Below, piece after piece: positions 1 to 8,900 of a stretch of 30,829 nt of DNA (within the stretch, counting starts at the first letter, position 1; every line of letters begins with the position of its first letter). Made by a program: the position numbers and the translations under genes. This stretch comes from Anaerolineae bacterium (lineage in GTDB: Bacteria > Chloroflexota > Anaerolineae > B4-G1 > SLSP01). The notes below the pieces were generated by a model. The model did not search any database and was not told where the DNA came from. It was given only the letters and a program-made list of their open reading frames with translations. The DNA lies in the NCBI GenBank assembly GCA_016934645.1, contig JAFGSL010000729.1:1-30829 (forward strand). Reading direction: 5' to 3'.

Positions 1-138
1 CTGGCTGTCGCCCGCTTCACCCACGATGGCGATGTCGGGATGCGCGCTCAGATAGAAGCGCAGCCCTTTGCGGACCACGTCATGGTCGTCAACGATAAAG
101 ACGGTGATGCGTTCGCCGTTGGTGTCTGAAGTCATCAT
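1..138 (-). CDS. Response regulator, N-terminal receiver part (cut by window edge)
   Basis: This is the first 46 residues of a two-component response regulator; the rest lies outside the window. The translation shows the start of a CheY-like receiver domain: strand 1 reads ITVFIVDDHD with the acidic pair (D17, D18), followed by VVRKGLRFYL, which is typical of the NarL/LuxR class. The phosphoacceptor aspartate and DNA-binding domain are not visible. I chose the ATG at 138 because an AGGA sits four bases upstream; an in-frame ATG at 150 is also possible. It is the last visible gene of the minus-strand run starting with the HisKA_3 kinase at 5685, and that kinase class normally pairs with NarL-type regulators, so the two are probably partners. 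Receiver identity is well supported; the NarL/LuxR subclass and the pairing are inferred. Confidence 0.85.
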   Translation of the reverse strand, partial: MMTSDTNGERITVFIVDDHDVVRKGLRFYLSAHPDIAIVGEAGDSQ

Positions 139-153
139 CTCATCCTGCATAGA

Positions 154-504
154 TCAGTGCCCGGCGAAAAGGAAAGAGAGCACGCCGAAAGCTAGTGCCA
201 GAATGGCCCCGAGCATCAGCAACAGCAATCGCGCCGCTTGTGCGTTCCCGCCGTTGTTTCTACGCACGAACACACTTTTGAGCATGGCTACGCCGAAAAC
301 GACGATAATGGTGAGGATAATCCACACACTTTCGCCGGCGAAACTGCCCTGCATATCGTCGAAAAAACCGCCCGGATTCCCGCTGCCAACCACAAAGCCG
401 ATGATGCCACCGAGGATCAGGCCGAGGATCAAGCCGCCCAGCCATCGGCTTCTTGGTTTTGGCGAGGGTTCCTCTTCCTCGTAATAACTTCGATAATCAT
501 CCAT
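154..504 (-). CDS. Small three-helix membrane protein of unknown function
   Basis: A 116-residue protein I cannot assign to a named family. It begins with an acidic cytosolic-looking stretch with an EEEE run near residues 8-11, then shows three hydrophobic segments: a glycine-rich helix at about 22-41, a second at about 59-76, and a third at about 90-113 reaching almost to the C-terminus. A basic patch (VRRNN) separates helices two and three. The ATG at 504 has an AAGGAG site at good spacing. It lies 18 bases after the ABC permease and 15 bases before the response regulator, so it is almost certainly co-transcribed. Small membrane proteins in kinase/regulator/exporter operons often act as accessory or sensing partners; that role here is inference only. 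Confidence 0.8.
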   Translation of the reverse strand: MDDYRSYYEEEEPSPKPRSRWLGGLILGLILGGIIGFVVGSGNPGGFFDDMQGSFAGESVWIILTIIVVFGVAMLKSVFVRRNNGGNAQAARLLLLMLGAILALAFGVLSFLFAGH

Positions 505-522
505 TTCTCGACTCCTTTTTGA

Positions 523-1266
523 CTATTCCCAGCGGAAGAAGCGGGCGGCCACGATTGTGCATATAACAAGCACACCCCCAAGGACGGCTACCTCGAGGAG
601 ATGATCTCCCCAGGTATCGCCAAACCAGAGTCCGCGCAGCAACTTGACCACGTAGGTGAGTGGCAGGTAGTTTGCCACTTTGCGGATACCTTCGGGTAAC
701 AGCTCAAGCGGGAGGCTGGCCCCGGAGAGGAACATCATCGGATAGAAGATCACCATGCCGGCGACCTGGGCTGTACGCGCGCCACGCGCCAGGCTGGCGA
801 TGACATACCCAATCGCGCACATCGCCAATCCACAGAAAATAACGGCCAAAACGACTGCAATCACCCGCCCCTCAAACTGCACGCGATAGAGCAGCCACCC
901 GACCAACACCAAACCGATCATCCCCACCAGTGTTATAGTTAGATTCGCTACCACATCGGCCAGAATGTAGGTGACGGGTTTCAAAGCCGTGGCTTTGAAG
1001 CGCCGCAACACGCCGGATTCACGGTAGCTACTGATGGTGATGGGAACCGCCATAAACCCCATTGTCCCCAAGATCAATGCGGTGTAGGCAGGCATTGAAA
1101 TATCCATCGAGCCATAACCGCCAAACATAGGTGTTGGGTCATTGCCATACATCGCGCCGAAAAGCACGGTCATCAGTGGCGGGAAGGCCAGGGTGAAGAA
1201 CGTCCCGATCGGATCCCGCAGGTAGAGTTTGAAATTCATATAGGTAAGCTGTAAAAAGCTGCGCAT
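523..1266 (-). CDS. ABC-2 type transporter permease
   Basis: A 247-residue integral membrane protein of the ABC-2 exporter family (DrrB-like). It has about six hydrophobic segments; the first follows the short cytosolic start MRSFLQLTYMNFKLYLRDP, and the last ends just before the final RFFRWE. The motif SGASLPLELLPEG at about residues 182-194 followed by YLPLTYVVKLLRG is the conserved stretch before the last helix in ABC-2 permeases. The start ATG at 1266 overlaps the ribosome site region with the end of the ATPase gene, whose stop lies three bases upstream, so the two are translationally linked. It forms the membrane channel for the neighbouring ATPase. Substrate cannot be told from sequence; drugs, lipids or envelope-active compounds are the usual ones. 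Confidence 0.93.
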   Translation of the reverse strand: MRSFLQLTYMNFKLYLRDPIGTFFTLAFPPLMTVLFGAMYGNDPTPMFGGYGSMDISMPAYTALILGTMGFMAVPITISSYRESGVLRRFKATALKPVTYILADVVANLTITLVGMIGLVLVGWLLYRVQFEGRVIAVVLAVIFCGLAMCAIGYVIASLARGARTAQVAGMVIFYPMMFLSGASLPLELLPEGIRKVANYLPLTYVVKLLRGLWFGDTWGDHLLEVAVLGGVLVICTIVAARFFRWE

Positions 1267-1269
1267 CTC

Positions 1270-2184
1270 CTACTCCCTCATTTCTCGTCCGGTAAGGGTC
1301 AAAAAGACATCTTCGAGGTTCGGTTGCTCGGTACGCAGGTCCAGAAACTGGACACCCGCGTCTTCCAATGCATCAATGACCGAACTTGCGAATCGTTCTC
1401 CGTGACCATAGACGATCATCCGTTCCCCTGATTGTTCTACGCGCTGGACTTGTGGCAAATCCACCAACGCTGGCGCGGTCTGGCCCTCTGGAAGGGCGAA
1501 GACCAGCCGGTTTTCAGCGCCCAGGGAGCGGATCAGCGCTTCGGGTGTATCGAGGGCAACGATTTGACCTCGGTCGATGATCAAAACGCGGTCACACAGG
1601 CGCTCGGCTTCTTCCATAAAATGCGTGGTGAGGAAGACGGTGCATCCCTGGTCGCGGATCCGTCGAACCAGATCCCACATCGACCGTCGGGCCTGGGGAT
1701 CCAGTCCGGTGGTCAGCTCGTCGAAGAAGACGACTTTAGGGTTGTTGATCAGAGACAGGGCGATGAACAGGCGCTGTTTTTGACCGCCAGACAGTTTGCC
1801 GAATGCCGCCGACCGCTTTTCCGTCAATCCGAGGGTATCCAGTAATTGTTTAGCATCCGCGTGATTTTCGTAAAAGGCGCTGAATAGCGCCAGCGCTTCT
1901 CCGACGCGAAGCCGTGGAGGCAAGGCAGATTCCTGTAATTGAACGCCAATTTGCTTGGCGATGGTCTGTCGTTCTGTCCCGGGATTCATACCGAGTACCT
2001 TGACGGTACCGGTATCCGGTAGACGCAGTCCTTCAATACACTCGATGGTCGTTGTCTTTCCTGCCCCATTCGGGCCGACCATGCCAAAGATCTCACCTTC
2101 AAGCACCGCGAAAGAGATTCCATCGACGGCCTTGACGCTCCCGTATGTTTTGTAAAGTTCGTTCACTTCAATGATCGATGCCAT
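1270..2184 (-). CDS. ABC transporter ATP-binding protein (ABC-2/DrrA type)
   Basis: A 304-residue ATPase that powers the ABC-2 permease directly downstream. Visible motifs are Walker A GPNGAGKTTT near residues 37-46, the Q-loop region QLQES, the signature LSGGQKQR, and a Walker B/D-loop reading VVFFDELTTGLDP, followed by the switch histidine in LTTHFMEEAERLCDR. The proline usual in DEPT is replaced by leucine, a mild variant. The C-terminal 80 residues (to NLEDVFLTLTGREM) are the accessory domain typical of drug- and lipid-export ATPases of this class. The ATG at 2184 follows a GGGAGGAG site. It is the fourth gene of the operon headed by the kinase at 5685. Confidence 0.95.
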   Translation of the reverse strand: MASIIEVNELYKTYGSVKAVDGISFAVLEGEIFGMVGPNGAGKTTTIECIEGLRLPDTGTVKVLGMNPGTERQTIAKQIGVQLQESALPPRLRVGEALALFSAFYENHADAKQLLDTLGLTEKRSAAFGKLSGGQKQRLFIALSLINNPKVVFFDELTTGLDPQARRSMWDLVRRIRDQGCTVFLTTHFMEEAERLCDRVLIIDRGQIVALDTPEALIRSLGAENRLVFALPEGQTAPALVDLPQVQRVEQSGERMIVYGHGERFASSVIDALEDAGVQFLDLRTEQPNLEDVFLTLTGREMRE

Positions 2185-2241
2185 AATGCTCCTCCCGGCT
2201 GATGCGAATTCCTGAACTGTTATCCATATAAGCGGGTCATT

Positions 2242-2949
2242 TTACATAGACCAACTCTCATTCTCCTTGAGAAGGACGACATTGGTCTTCACTCTGGCAT
2301 CGTGTATACGGCGTGCAAAGCCTTCGGGAGTGTGATTGGTACGGAGCAGGGGAGGTCGTGGCTGGATGCCTAGATGGATAGGGATGACGGTCGTGGGTTC
2401 GAGATCGATGACCGCGCGCATAGCTGCCTTTTCACCCATCGTCATTGGGATGCGAAATGTTGTGACGGGGATCAGGGCGACGTCGATTGTAAACCGCCGG
2501 CCAATCTCAGCCATAAAGGCGCCATAATACGTGTCGCCGGCAAAGTAGATGCACTTGCCTTCGACCTGGATCACGAAGCCACCCGCGAGGGCAGGATGTA
2601 GCGCCGGAACCGCGGTAATCGTCACTTGCCCGAAGCGTTTTTCTTCCCACAGCGCTAACCCGATGGGATGCTTTGCCCCGCTAAGCTGCGTCACCCACTT
2701 GGCCCGTTTAGGCGTGATGACCGGGACGCTATCGGGCAGCGCGCGCAGAAATTGGCGATCCACGTGATCCCAGTGGTTGTGTGAGATGAGCACCAGGTCT
2801 ACATCGCTGCACGCCTCGCGCGACCGGGCTGGTGGTGCAACGCGTTTGTACGCTGGATTCCCCCACGTCCCGAAGTAAGGGTCGGTGAGGATCTTTGCGC
2901 CCTCGGCTGCGATTAGCACCGTACTGTGACCTATCATCGTGATCTGCAT
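2242..2949 (-). CDS. Metallo-beta-lactamase-fold hydrolase
   Basis: A 235-residue soluble protein of the metallo-beta-lactamase superfamily, in the branch that includes UPF0173/UlaG-like and NAPE-PLD-like enzymes. The metal site is intact: HNHWDH at residues 57-62, a later histidine in PALHPALAG, aspartate in FAGDTYYG and histidine in IPIHLG. The start resembles the family (MQITMIGHSTVLI, then LTDPYF). No signal peptide is seen, so it should act in the cytoplasm. The ATG at 2949 has an AGAGGAAG site. It sits between the SPFH gene and the ABC ATPase on the same strand, 57 bases before the ATPase. Substrate is unknown; a lipid or phosphodiester role would fit the membrane-protein neighbours but is speculative. 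Confidence 0.9.
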   Translation of the reverse strand: MQITMIGHSTVLIAAEGAKILTDPYFGTWGNPAYKRVAPPARSREACSDVDLVLISHNHWDHVDRQFLRALPDSVPVITPKRAKWVTQLSGAKHPIGLALWEEKRFGQVTITAVPALHPALAGGFVIQVEGKCIYFAGDTYYGAFMAEIGRRFTIDVALIPVTTFRIPMTMGEKAAMRAVIDLEPTTVIPIHLGIQPRPPLLRTNHTPEGFARRIHDARVKTNVVLLKENESWSM

Positions 2950-3055
2950 CTGTGCTTCCTCTGGTTTTTACCTTCTGGAAATAGTGACTGGGGACTAGGT
3001 ATTTGGGATTCCCAATCCCCATTCACTCATCGCATCTTTTCGTTCAACCGCGAGT

Positions 3056-3916
3056 TTACTTGGTGGTTTTCGATACCGAGACCGGTAGTTCTCCCAAGAG
3101 CAGGGTGGGGCTGACACCGTGTTCGGTGACGACGATCTTAGCGTTGTCCTTGAGGGAGTTCTCCGTCATCTCCAACTTGCGCAGAAGTTGAGCATTGCCC
3201 TGGAAGTATTTCTCGGCGGCCTCGTTGACTAGCTGGATAGCTTGGGCGCGCCCTTCGGCTACTCGGATGGAGGCTTCGCGTTCACCTTCTGCCCTTTGGA
3301 TGGTCGCCTCGCGCTCACCCTCGGCGCGCTGTATCGTCGCCAGCTTCTGCTGCTCGGAGGCTTCGAACTCACCGGTTGCCAACAAGCGCATCGAACGGCG
3401 TTCCTGCTCGGCGGTCTTTTGCTTGTGCATTGCCTTCTTAATGTCTTCCGGCGGATCGATGAGCATAATCTCGACCTTACTCACCACCAGTCCCCAATCG
3501 GTCGCAAATTCATTGAGAACACGCTGCAGGTTACTGGCGATCTTTTCACGGGCGATCAGGCTCTCATCCAATGTCAGATCGCCGAATTCCTGACGCAGAT
3601 TGGTCATCGCCAGTTGAATGATGGCGCGCTTCCAGTTGTCGATGTTGTAGAAGGTGCGCTTGATCGACTCTTCGTCGGACTTGGGTCGCACCCACATCAC
3701 GCCATCCACGCGAATTTCGACGTTGTCCTTTGTGATTACCGGTTGCGGCGGGATGTCCATGGTGTGCTCGCGGATGTCGCGGATACGGACGAGCTGAAAG
3801 AAGGGGATTTGGAAGCCGAGGCCGGGCATGACGAAGCAGTCGTATTTGCCAAGTGTCTCCTTAATGCCGCGTTCAAAGGGTTTCAGGGTGTAGATCAGAC
3901 TGTATATAGTTCTCAT
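3056..3916 (-). CDS. SPFH/Band 7 (stomatin-prohibitin-like) protein without a membrane anchor
   Basis: A 286-residue SPFH-domain protein. The core runs from about residue 25 to 190 with characteristic stomatin-like stretches (PGLGFQIPFF, VITKDNVEIRVDGVMWVR, EIMLIDPPEDIKKAM), followed by an alanine- and glutamate-rich coiled-coil. That coiled-coil contains an 11-residue unit, ATIQRAEGERE, at 193-203 and again at 204-214, with a diverged third copy ASIRVAEGRAQ at 215-225. Unlike most stomatins it has no N-terminal hydrophobic hairpin, so any membrane link must be peripheral. I chose the ATG at 3916 (strong GGAG site) over a longer open frame because homology-like sequence begins there. SPFH proteins scaffold membrane microdomains; here it would support the exporter or kinase encoded in the same operon. 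Confidence 0.9.
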   Translation of the reverse strand: MRTIYSLIYTLKPFERGIKETLGKYDCFVMPGLGFQIPFFQLVRIRDIREHTMDIPPQPVITKDNVEIRVDGVMWVRPKSDEESIKRTFYNIDNWKRAIIQLAMTNLRQEFGDLTLDESLIAREKIASNLQRVLNEFATDWGLVVSKVEIMLIDPPEDIKKAMHKQKTAEQERRSMRLLATGEFEASEQQKLATIQRAEGEREATIQRAEGEREASIRVAEGRAQAIQLVNEAAEKYFQGNAQLLRKLEMTENSLKDNAKIVVTEHGVSPTLLLGELPVSVSKTTK

Positions 3917-3957
3917 GATGCTCCTTTCGAATGTGAAATTAATTAGGGAAAAATTTA

Positions 3958-5685
3958 TCAGGCCACAGCCAATTCGTCGAGAATGCGCGCCGTGGTCATC
4001 AACAACAACGGAAGCGGCAGCGCGCGATAGACCGTGATTTGATGAGCGCCGTCGTTTTTGAAGCAGAGCAATTCTTGTCCGGCCTCGTCGGTGAGCGTGA
4101 AGGAACACCCGGTATCGCCTTTGGTATAGGCAAGACGATACCCTCGGGCATCGTAGACAATCTCGCTCCAGGTGTTCATCTGGCGGCCCTGGTACTGGAT
4201 CGCGGCCAGCGGTTGCTTGTTGCGCGTGAGGGCCATACGACCACTTACGCCGCGCACGCGCCGCAGTGCCCACGAGGCGTTGGCATCCTCCCATTCGTAT
4301 CCCGACAGACTGTGATGAATCCGTGCCAGTGGCTCGCGATGCTCATTGAACGTCACCGTGTAGGTGCGTCCCAACCCCAGGAATCCCGGTCCACGGTGAC
4401 AGGTCAACGGCGTGGCCTCGGGTTCGATCAATGGTCTGCGCAGATGGCGCAAGTCGGCGGGCAACCAGGGCCACGTTTGCCCCACCGGAATCACCAATTT
4501 AGCGCCTAGCCAGGCCCAGTTCTCGAGGCTTAGATCAGGTTGGTATGCCGCGAGGGCCGCGCCGGTAGGACCGGGCAACGTTGCGGGTGCGTAAGGTAAT
4601 TCCGCTTCAGCCAGAATGGTCGTGCCAATGCCAGCCTGACTCTCCAGTGTCAACCGCCCACCGACGTTGAGCATACGTTCCTGCATATTAGCCAGCCCTA
4701 AACCTGGACTGCGTTGCGTGGTGTCGAAGCCGATACCGTTGTCCTCAATGGTCAGCGCAACGCGATCGCTGCTACAGCGTAAATGGACGTCAACGCGCGT
4801 CGCTTTAGCATGCCGGGCCACGTTGTGCAGGGCTTCCTGTACGACGCGGTAGAGCGCCTCGCTCACGGTGGGAGGCAAGCGTTTGTCGTCACCCGCTACT
4901 TCCAGGTAGATGAGGAGATGCTCTTGCGCGCCAAAAAGCAACGTGTAGTCGTTGAGCGCGGCGGCTAATCCTTGCTCTTGCAGTGAACCGGGCCGCAGGT
5001 CTTCGATGAGGCGGGTTGTTTCGCGTTGCGCATGTTGTGCGGCAGCTTCGATCTCGTGCACCATCTCGCCCAGATCGGCAATGGCCGCAGGTGAAACACT
5101 CCCCGGTGCACGCTCGAACGCTTCAAAATGGGTGCGGACGGCGCTGGCCGTCATCGCCAAACTGAAAAGGTGCTGTTTAACGCTGTCGTGAAGTTCGCGA
5201 GCCAGCCGGTTGCGCTCTTCTACGACGGCTAGAGCGCGTACCTGATCGCTTAGGCGGGCGTTGCGCTCGCGTAAAACGGCAAGGTCTTCTTCGTCTTCCT
5301 CGAGTTGTTCGGCCAGGGCGTCGAGTTGATCGGCAAATTGGCGCATGTCATCGATGTGGGTGTCCTGGATGCGCAACGCCAAGTTGCCCCTAAGCCATGC
5401 CTTGCTGATGTTGTGCATCCGGCGCATGCGGCGCGTGAACGGCCGGCTAAGCAGCGCACCCAAGAACAGCCCGATGATGGCGGATGCGATAACGATGATG
5501 CCGATATGTAAACCCCAGGTGATTGACCTGCTCTCAGATCCGCCTTGCAATAGGGCCAGCAGTCCCAATCCGAGTATCTCGGCAAGCAGAATACTACCGG
5601 CAGTTACGACGGCTTGCGTGAAAGCTAAGATATACCCCACCTTCAAGCGTGGGGTGCGCAAATCGCGGCGCAGGCTATTTCGCAT
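3958..5685 (-). CDS. NarL/LiaS-type sensor histidine kinase with a novel C-terminal domain
   Basis: A membrane sensor kinase of 575 residues. Two transmembrane helices (about 17-47 and 57-80) flank a very short outside loop, followed by a HAMP-like linker, an acidic coiled-coil (EQLEEDEEDL), and a HisKA_3 domain with the phosphoacceptor H166 in ARELHDSVKQHLFS. The ATPase domain shows EALHNVARHA, EDNGIGF and GLGLANMQER, and ends near residue 375. About 200 further residues follow that are not part of any standard kinase; they look rich in beta-strands (for example YTVTFNEHREPLARI and SEIVYDARGYRLAYT). The tiny sensory loop resembles intramembrane-sensing kinases of the LiaS/VraS kind. The start at 5685 has an AGGAG site eight bases upstream. 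It heads the operon that ends with the response regulator at 138. Confidence 0.92.
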   Translation of the reverse strand: MRNSLRRDLRTPRLKVGYILAFTQAVVTAGSILLAEILGLGLLALLQGGSESRSITWGLHIGIIVIASAIIGLFLGALLSRPFTRRMRRMHNISKAWLRGNLALRIQDTHIDDMRQFADQLDALAEQLEEDEEDLAVLRERNARLSDQVRALAVVEERNRLARELHDSVKQHLFSLAMTASAVRTHFEAFERAPGSVSPAAIADLGEMVHEIEAAAQHAQRETTRLIEDLRPGSLQEQGLAAALNDYTLLFGAQEHLLIYLEVAGDDKRLPPTVSEALYRVVQEALHNVARHAKATRVDVHLRCSSDRVALTIEDNGIGFDTTQRSPGLGLANMQERMLNVGGRLTLESQAGIGTTILAEAELPYAPATLPGPTGAALAAYQPDLSLENWAWLGAKLVIPVGQTWPWLPADLRHLRRPLIEPEATPLTCHRGPGFLGLGRTYTVTFNEHREPLARIHHSLSGYEWEDANASWALRRVRGVSGRMALTRNKQPLAAIQYQGRQMNTWSEIVYDARGYRLAYTKGDTGCSFTLTDEAGQELLCFKNDGAHQITVYRALPLPLLLMTTARILDELAVA

Positions 5686-5728
5686 AGTTGACACTCCTGT
5701 TCTGTCAAGCCGTAGCGCGCGGAACATA

Positions 5729-5777
5729 CGCGCACTCTTGAGTTTTTAAGATACTTTTATTGTAGCAAGAGTGCGCG
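5729..5777. repeat. 11-bp perfect inverted repeat around the kinase promoter
   Basis: The arms CGCGCACTCTT (5729-5739) and AAGAGTGCGCG (5767-5777) are perfect inverted repeats separated by 27 bp. The right arm lies inside the -35/-10 spacer of the promoter at 5759-5787, and the left arm lies just past the expected transcription start. This placement fits a pair of operator half-sites or a 5'-leader hairpin. Confidence 0.6.
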
Positions 5778-5787
5778 GGTTTGTCAT
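5759..5787 (-). promoter_or_regulatory. Sigma-70-like promoter for the kinase/SPFH/ABC operon
   Basis: On the minus strand, ATGACA (5787-5782, five of six consensus bases) is followed by a 17-bp spacer and TACAAT (5764-5759, five of six). Transcription would start near 5752, giving a leader of about 65 bases before the kinase ATG at 5685. This is the best promoter match seen in the window. Confidence 0.7.
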
Positions 5788-5811
5788 CAGGCATACGGAC
5801 AGATTTTTCCT

Positions 5812-5825
5812 TGTACTTGAGTACA
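5812..5825. promoter_or_regulatory. Dyad upstream of the kinase promoter, possible response-regulator site
   Basis: TGTACT-TG-AGTACA is a perfect 6-2-6 dyad centred about 34 bp upstream of the -35 element. Its core ACT-N2-AGT resembles sites bound by LiaR/VraR-class regulators, which would suit the regulator at the end of the operon. The match is short, so function is inferred. Confidence 0.4.
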
Positions 5826-5836
5826 GGTGTGGGACG

Positions 5837-5930
5837 GACTACAAAAGTCTCACGGTTTGCCTAGTTGAACAGGCGTCTGCGTTGGGCAAGAAACGTATGA
5901 AATGTGATGTCTGCTGAGACTTTTGTAGTC
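5837..5930. repeat. 94-bp element with 16-bp perfect terminal inverted repeats
   Basis: The arms are GACTACAAAAGTCTCA (5837-5852) and its exact reverse complement (5915-5930), separated by 62 bp that contain a smaller hairpin (GCCT/AGGC). The element sits between the stop of the giant fusion gene (5938) and the promoter of the kinase operon. It could serve as a terminator-like or RNA-stabilising structure for the gene ending at 5938, or be a small non-autonomous element. No target-site duplication is obvious and there is no clear U-tract. Confidence 0.7.
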
Positions 5931-5937
5931 TTCGCGT

Positions 5938-8900
5938 TTATTCTATGTCTTGTTGCAGTGCCAGAGCTTGCGCGAGATCCGCACGCGCATCCAGTTTTTC
6001 GAAGGTCTTGATGGCCTCACGCAGGTACGTTTGCGCCTTGTCAGGGGATGTTGTTTTTTCAGTCAGAATCATTCGGGCTAACACGAGTTTTGTTCTGGCG
6101 ATTTCATGCTCGTTGCTTAAGTGCCCCAGCATGTCCAGGCTGGTGTGTAGCGCTTCCTCGGCCAATCGCGGTGCGGCCTGTGCCAGGTGAATCTGGCCCA
6201 ATAGACGGTGTGCGATACCTTCCTCAAGCGGATCGCTGTAGGTTTGAGCCAGGGTGGTCGCGTGCTGGGTGTGTTGCATAGCTTGATCCAAGTTGCCAGT
6301 TTTCAGATAGTATTCCCCCCAGAGGCGCTCAAGCTCAGGTAGAAATTCTTTGGAGCCGATGTCATCGAGGAGGGCTTGACTCTGTTGCAGGTATTCCTGC
6401 GCCTGGGTCCAATTTTCCTGGTGAATGTAGACCTGGGCCATGTTGATGAGGGCGACGGCCTCACCGCGGGGGGCGCGAATATTTTGCCAGACGGTGAGGG
6501 ACTGCATGTACATATCGCGCGCTTCCTGCCATTCACCACGCTTGAGATAGAGGTTTGCCAGGTTGTTACCACTGATGGCTTGCCCGTAAACGTCGCCGAT
6601 CTCGCGTTTGATCGCCCAGCCACGCCGGTAAGCAGTATGGGCTTGCTCCCAATCACCCCGCAGGACGAACGCGCTGGCAAGGTTGATGTGGGCATTGGAC
6701 TCGCCAGTGAGGTCTCCGACTTCCTGGTAGGCGCGGATGCTCTCCTGGCAGAACTGGATGGCGTTATCGAGGTTACCGAGGCGCATATCGATAGCCGCTT
6801 GGATGTAGAGTGCTGCGGCGTAGGCCTGCAGTCCAGCAGAGTTGTTGATGTGCGTGGCAATATCCAGACTCTTTTGGCACCATGCGAGGGCTTGCGTGCT
6901 ATTGCCCTGTCGCCAGTAGACTTTCGCGCCAAGGAGATAGATGCGTGCTGCCTCGACGGTTGGTGCCAACTCGGCGACTATTTTCAGACCTCGCTGCAGC
7001 CAGGCAAAGACAGTTTCGTAGTCGTCGCGCAGTTCGTAGACGTTGGCAATTTCGTAGCACAGTTCAGCCACTTGCCCGCGTTGTGCGTCCGATGGCGGCT
7101 GGCTTTCGATCAGGGCTTGCGCAACGGCATAATGTGCCAGCGCCTCGTCATATTGTCCGATCAGAGTCAGTACGATACCTGACGACTGGTGTGCGAGTAG
7201 CAGAGATTCCTGGTAATGCGTCACATTCTCCGGTTCGGTTTTGTGGAGCGTCTCCAACGCCCGCGCGTACCATTGCAGCGCGTTCGCGTTCGCGTATGCT
7301 AGATGGGCTTGCCGTGCGGCCTGTAGGCTGTAGGTGATGGTCTTTCCAATTTCGTTGGCCTCGCCGAAATGATAGGCTAATTCCTCGGCGAAGGCGCCGA
7401 TAACGCTGGTGCTATCGATTTGACCGGCGGCGCGATGTTCCAACGCCTCACCGGCTTTGCGGTGCAGAAGTCGTCGGCGCAGCGGGCCGAGGTCAGCATA
7501 GATCACGTCCTGGATTTCTACCTGACGAAAACGCAGTCGCGGTCCGCGTGCCTGCGTACTGGCGGGGATCTCTTCGATGAGTTGGCGCTCGAAGGCTTCG
7601 TCCAGGCGCTCCAGAAGTTGCCACTCGGAAAGGCCGCTCATCCTTTGCAAATCTTCGAAACGGAACATCTGGCCCAGGACTGCCGCTTGTCGCAGGACCC
7701 CGCGCGTTTCGACACTCAGTTGCTCGATGCGCCGCCAGACGGTCTCGCGTGCACTCTGCGGGAGCCGCACCTCTTTGAGCGCCTGTTCATACCACGTGGG
7801 ATCGGCATCGGTTCCGGATGGTGGGATCAGGCCATCGTCTTCCAAAACTTTGGCGACTTCTTCCATGTAAAACGGGTTTCCGACGGTCTGGGCGTATATC
7901 TTTTCGATGAGCGCTTCGGGAACGGCCCGGCCCCATAGATAAGTCAGTGCCATTTCTACTTCATCCTGGGTTAATCGCTCAAGCGGCACATGGCGGTACG
8001 TTGGATGGCTGCGCAGTCCGCGTAACGTTTCCAGGAGAGGATGCCCGGCTTCCACTTCGGTATCACGATACGTCCCGAGTACGAAGATGGGCATAGTGGG
8101 AATGTGCCGCCCCAAATAGAGCAGGAGTTCTAGGCTGCTGGTATCGGCCCAGTGCAAGTCTTCGAGGATGAGGAACCACGGGCGTTCCTGTGTCGCGCGG
8201 CGGATGAACTGGGTGAGGCTCGTCATCAGGCGTAGTTGTTCCTGTTTGGGATCCAGCGGTGGCGCCACGTGTAGTTCGGGCAACATCTGGTGAATTTCGG
8301 GGATCAGCGATGCAAAATTGGCGAGTTGCTGGCGAGCCTCCGTGTTGAAGAATTCCGGCGGGACGGTGTTAAGATACTCGCGCAGCACTTCGGTGAACAG
8401 ACGGTAGGCCGCTTGTCCCTCGTTGTCTTCGCAGTGACCGACGAGTAGTACCGGTGGATGGCTTTGTGCCGCGACCTGTTGCGCCAGGCGTGTCTTGCCG
8501 ATCCCCGGCTCTCCAGTGATGAAAGCCAGTTGGCCGTGCCCGGCAACAGCTTCTTCCCAGCAGGCACGCAGCGTTTGTACTTGCTTCTCTCGTCCTACCA
8601 GGAGCTGCGTGCGCGGACGCGCAGCTGATTCTATGTCACTGAGCAAGTTGCTGAGGATGCGCCGGACTTGTTGCGCGCTGGCGTAGCGATTGTTTGGATT
8701 TTGATCCAGCAATTTGAGGATCAAGTGATCCAGAGAAGCCGAAATTTGCGGTTTGCCATCGGGGCCGTTGAAGTCACGCGGGTGGCGCGGCGAATAGCGC
8801 AGGTGGCTTTGCAACACAGCTTGTTCGCTTGTGTCGGCGGAGATGGATGTCTCCCCGTGTGCCGGTTCCTCGAAAGGCAGGTGCCCGGTAAAGAGCTCAT

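Noticed and set aside
2950..3055. Small inverted pairs (TTGGGA/TCCCAA and TGGGGA/TCCCCA) after the SPFH gene
   Set aside because: Short arms and no U-tract; too weak to call a terminator or attenuator.
3242..3946. 234-residue plus-strand open frame opposite the SPFH gene
   Set aside because: It lies wholly antisense to a gene with clear family motifs, has no ribosome site, and its composition reflects the codon bias of the opposite strand.
6376..7182. 268-residue plus-strand open frame opposite the TPR part of the fusion gene
   Set aside because: It is antisense to the TPR region and shows no domain motifs; long shadow frames are common opposite GC-rich genes.
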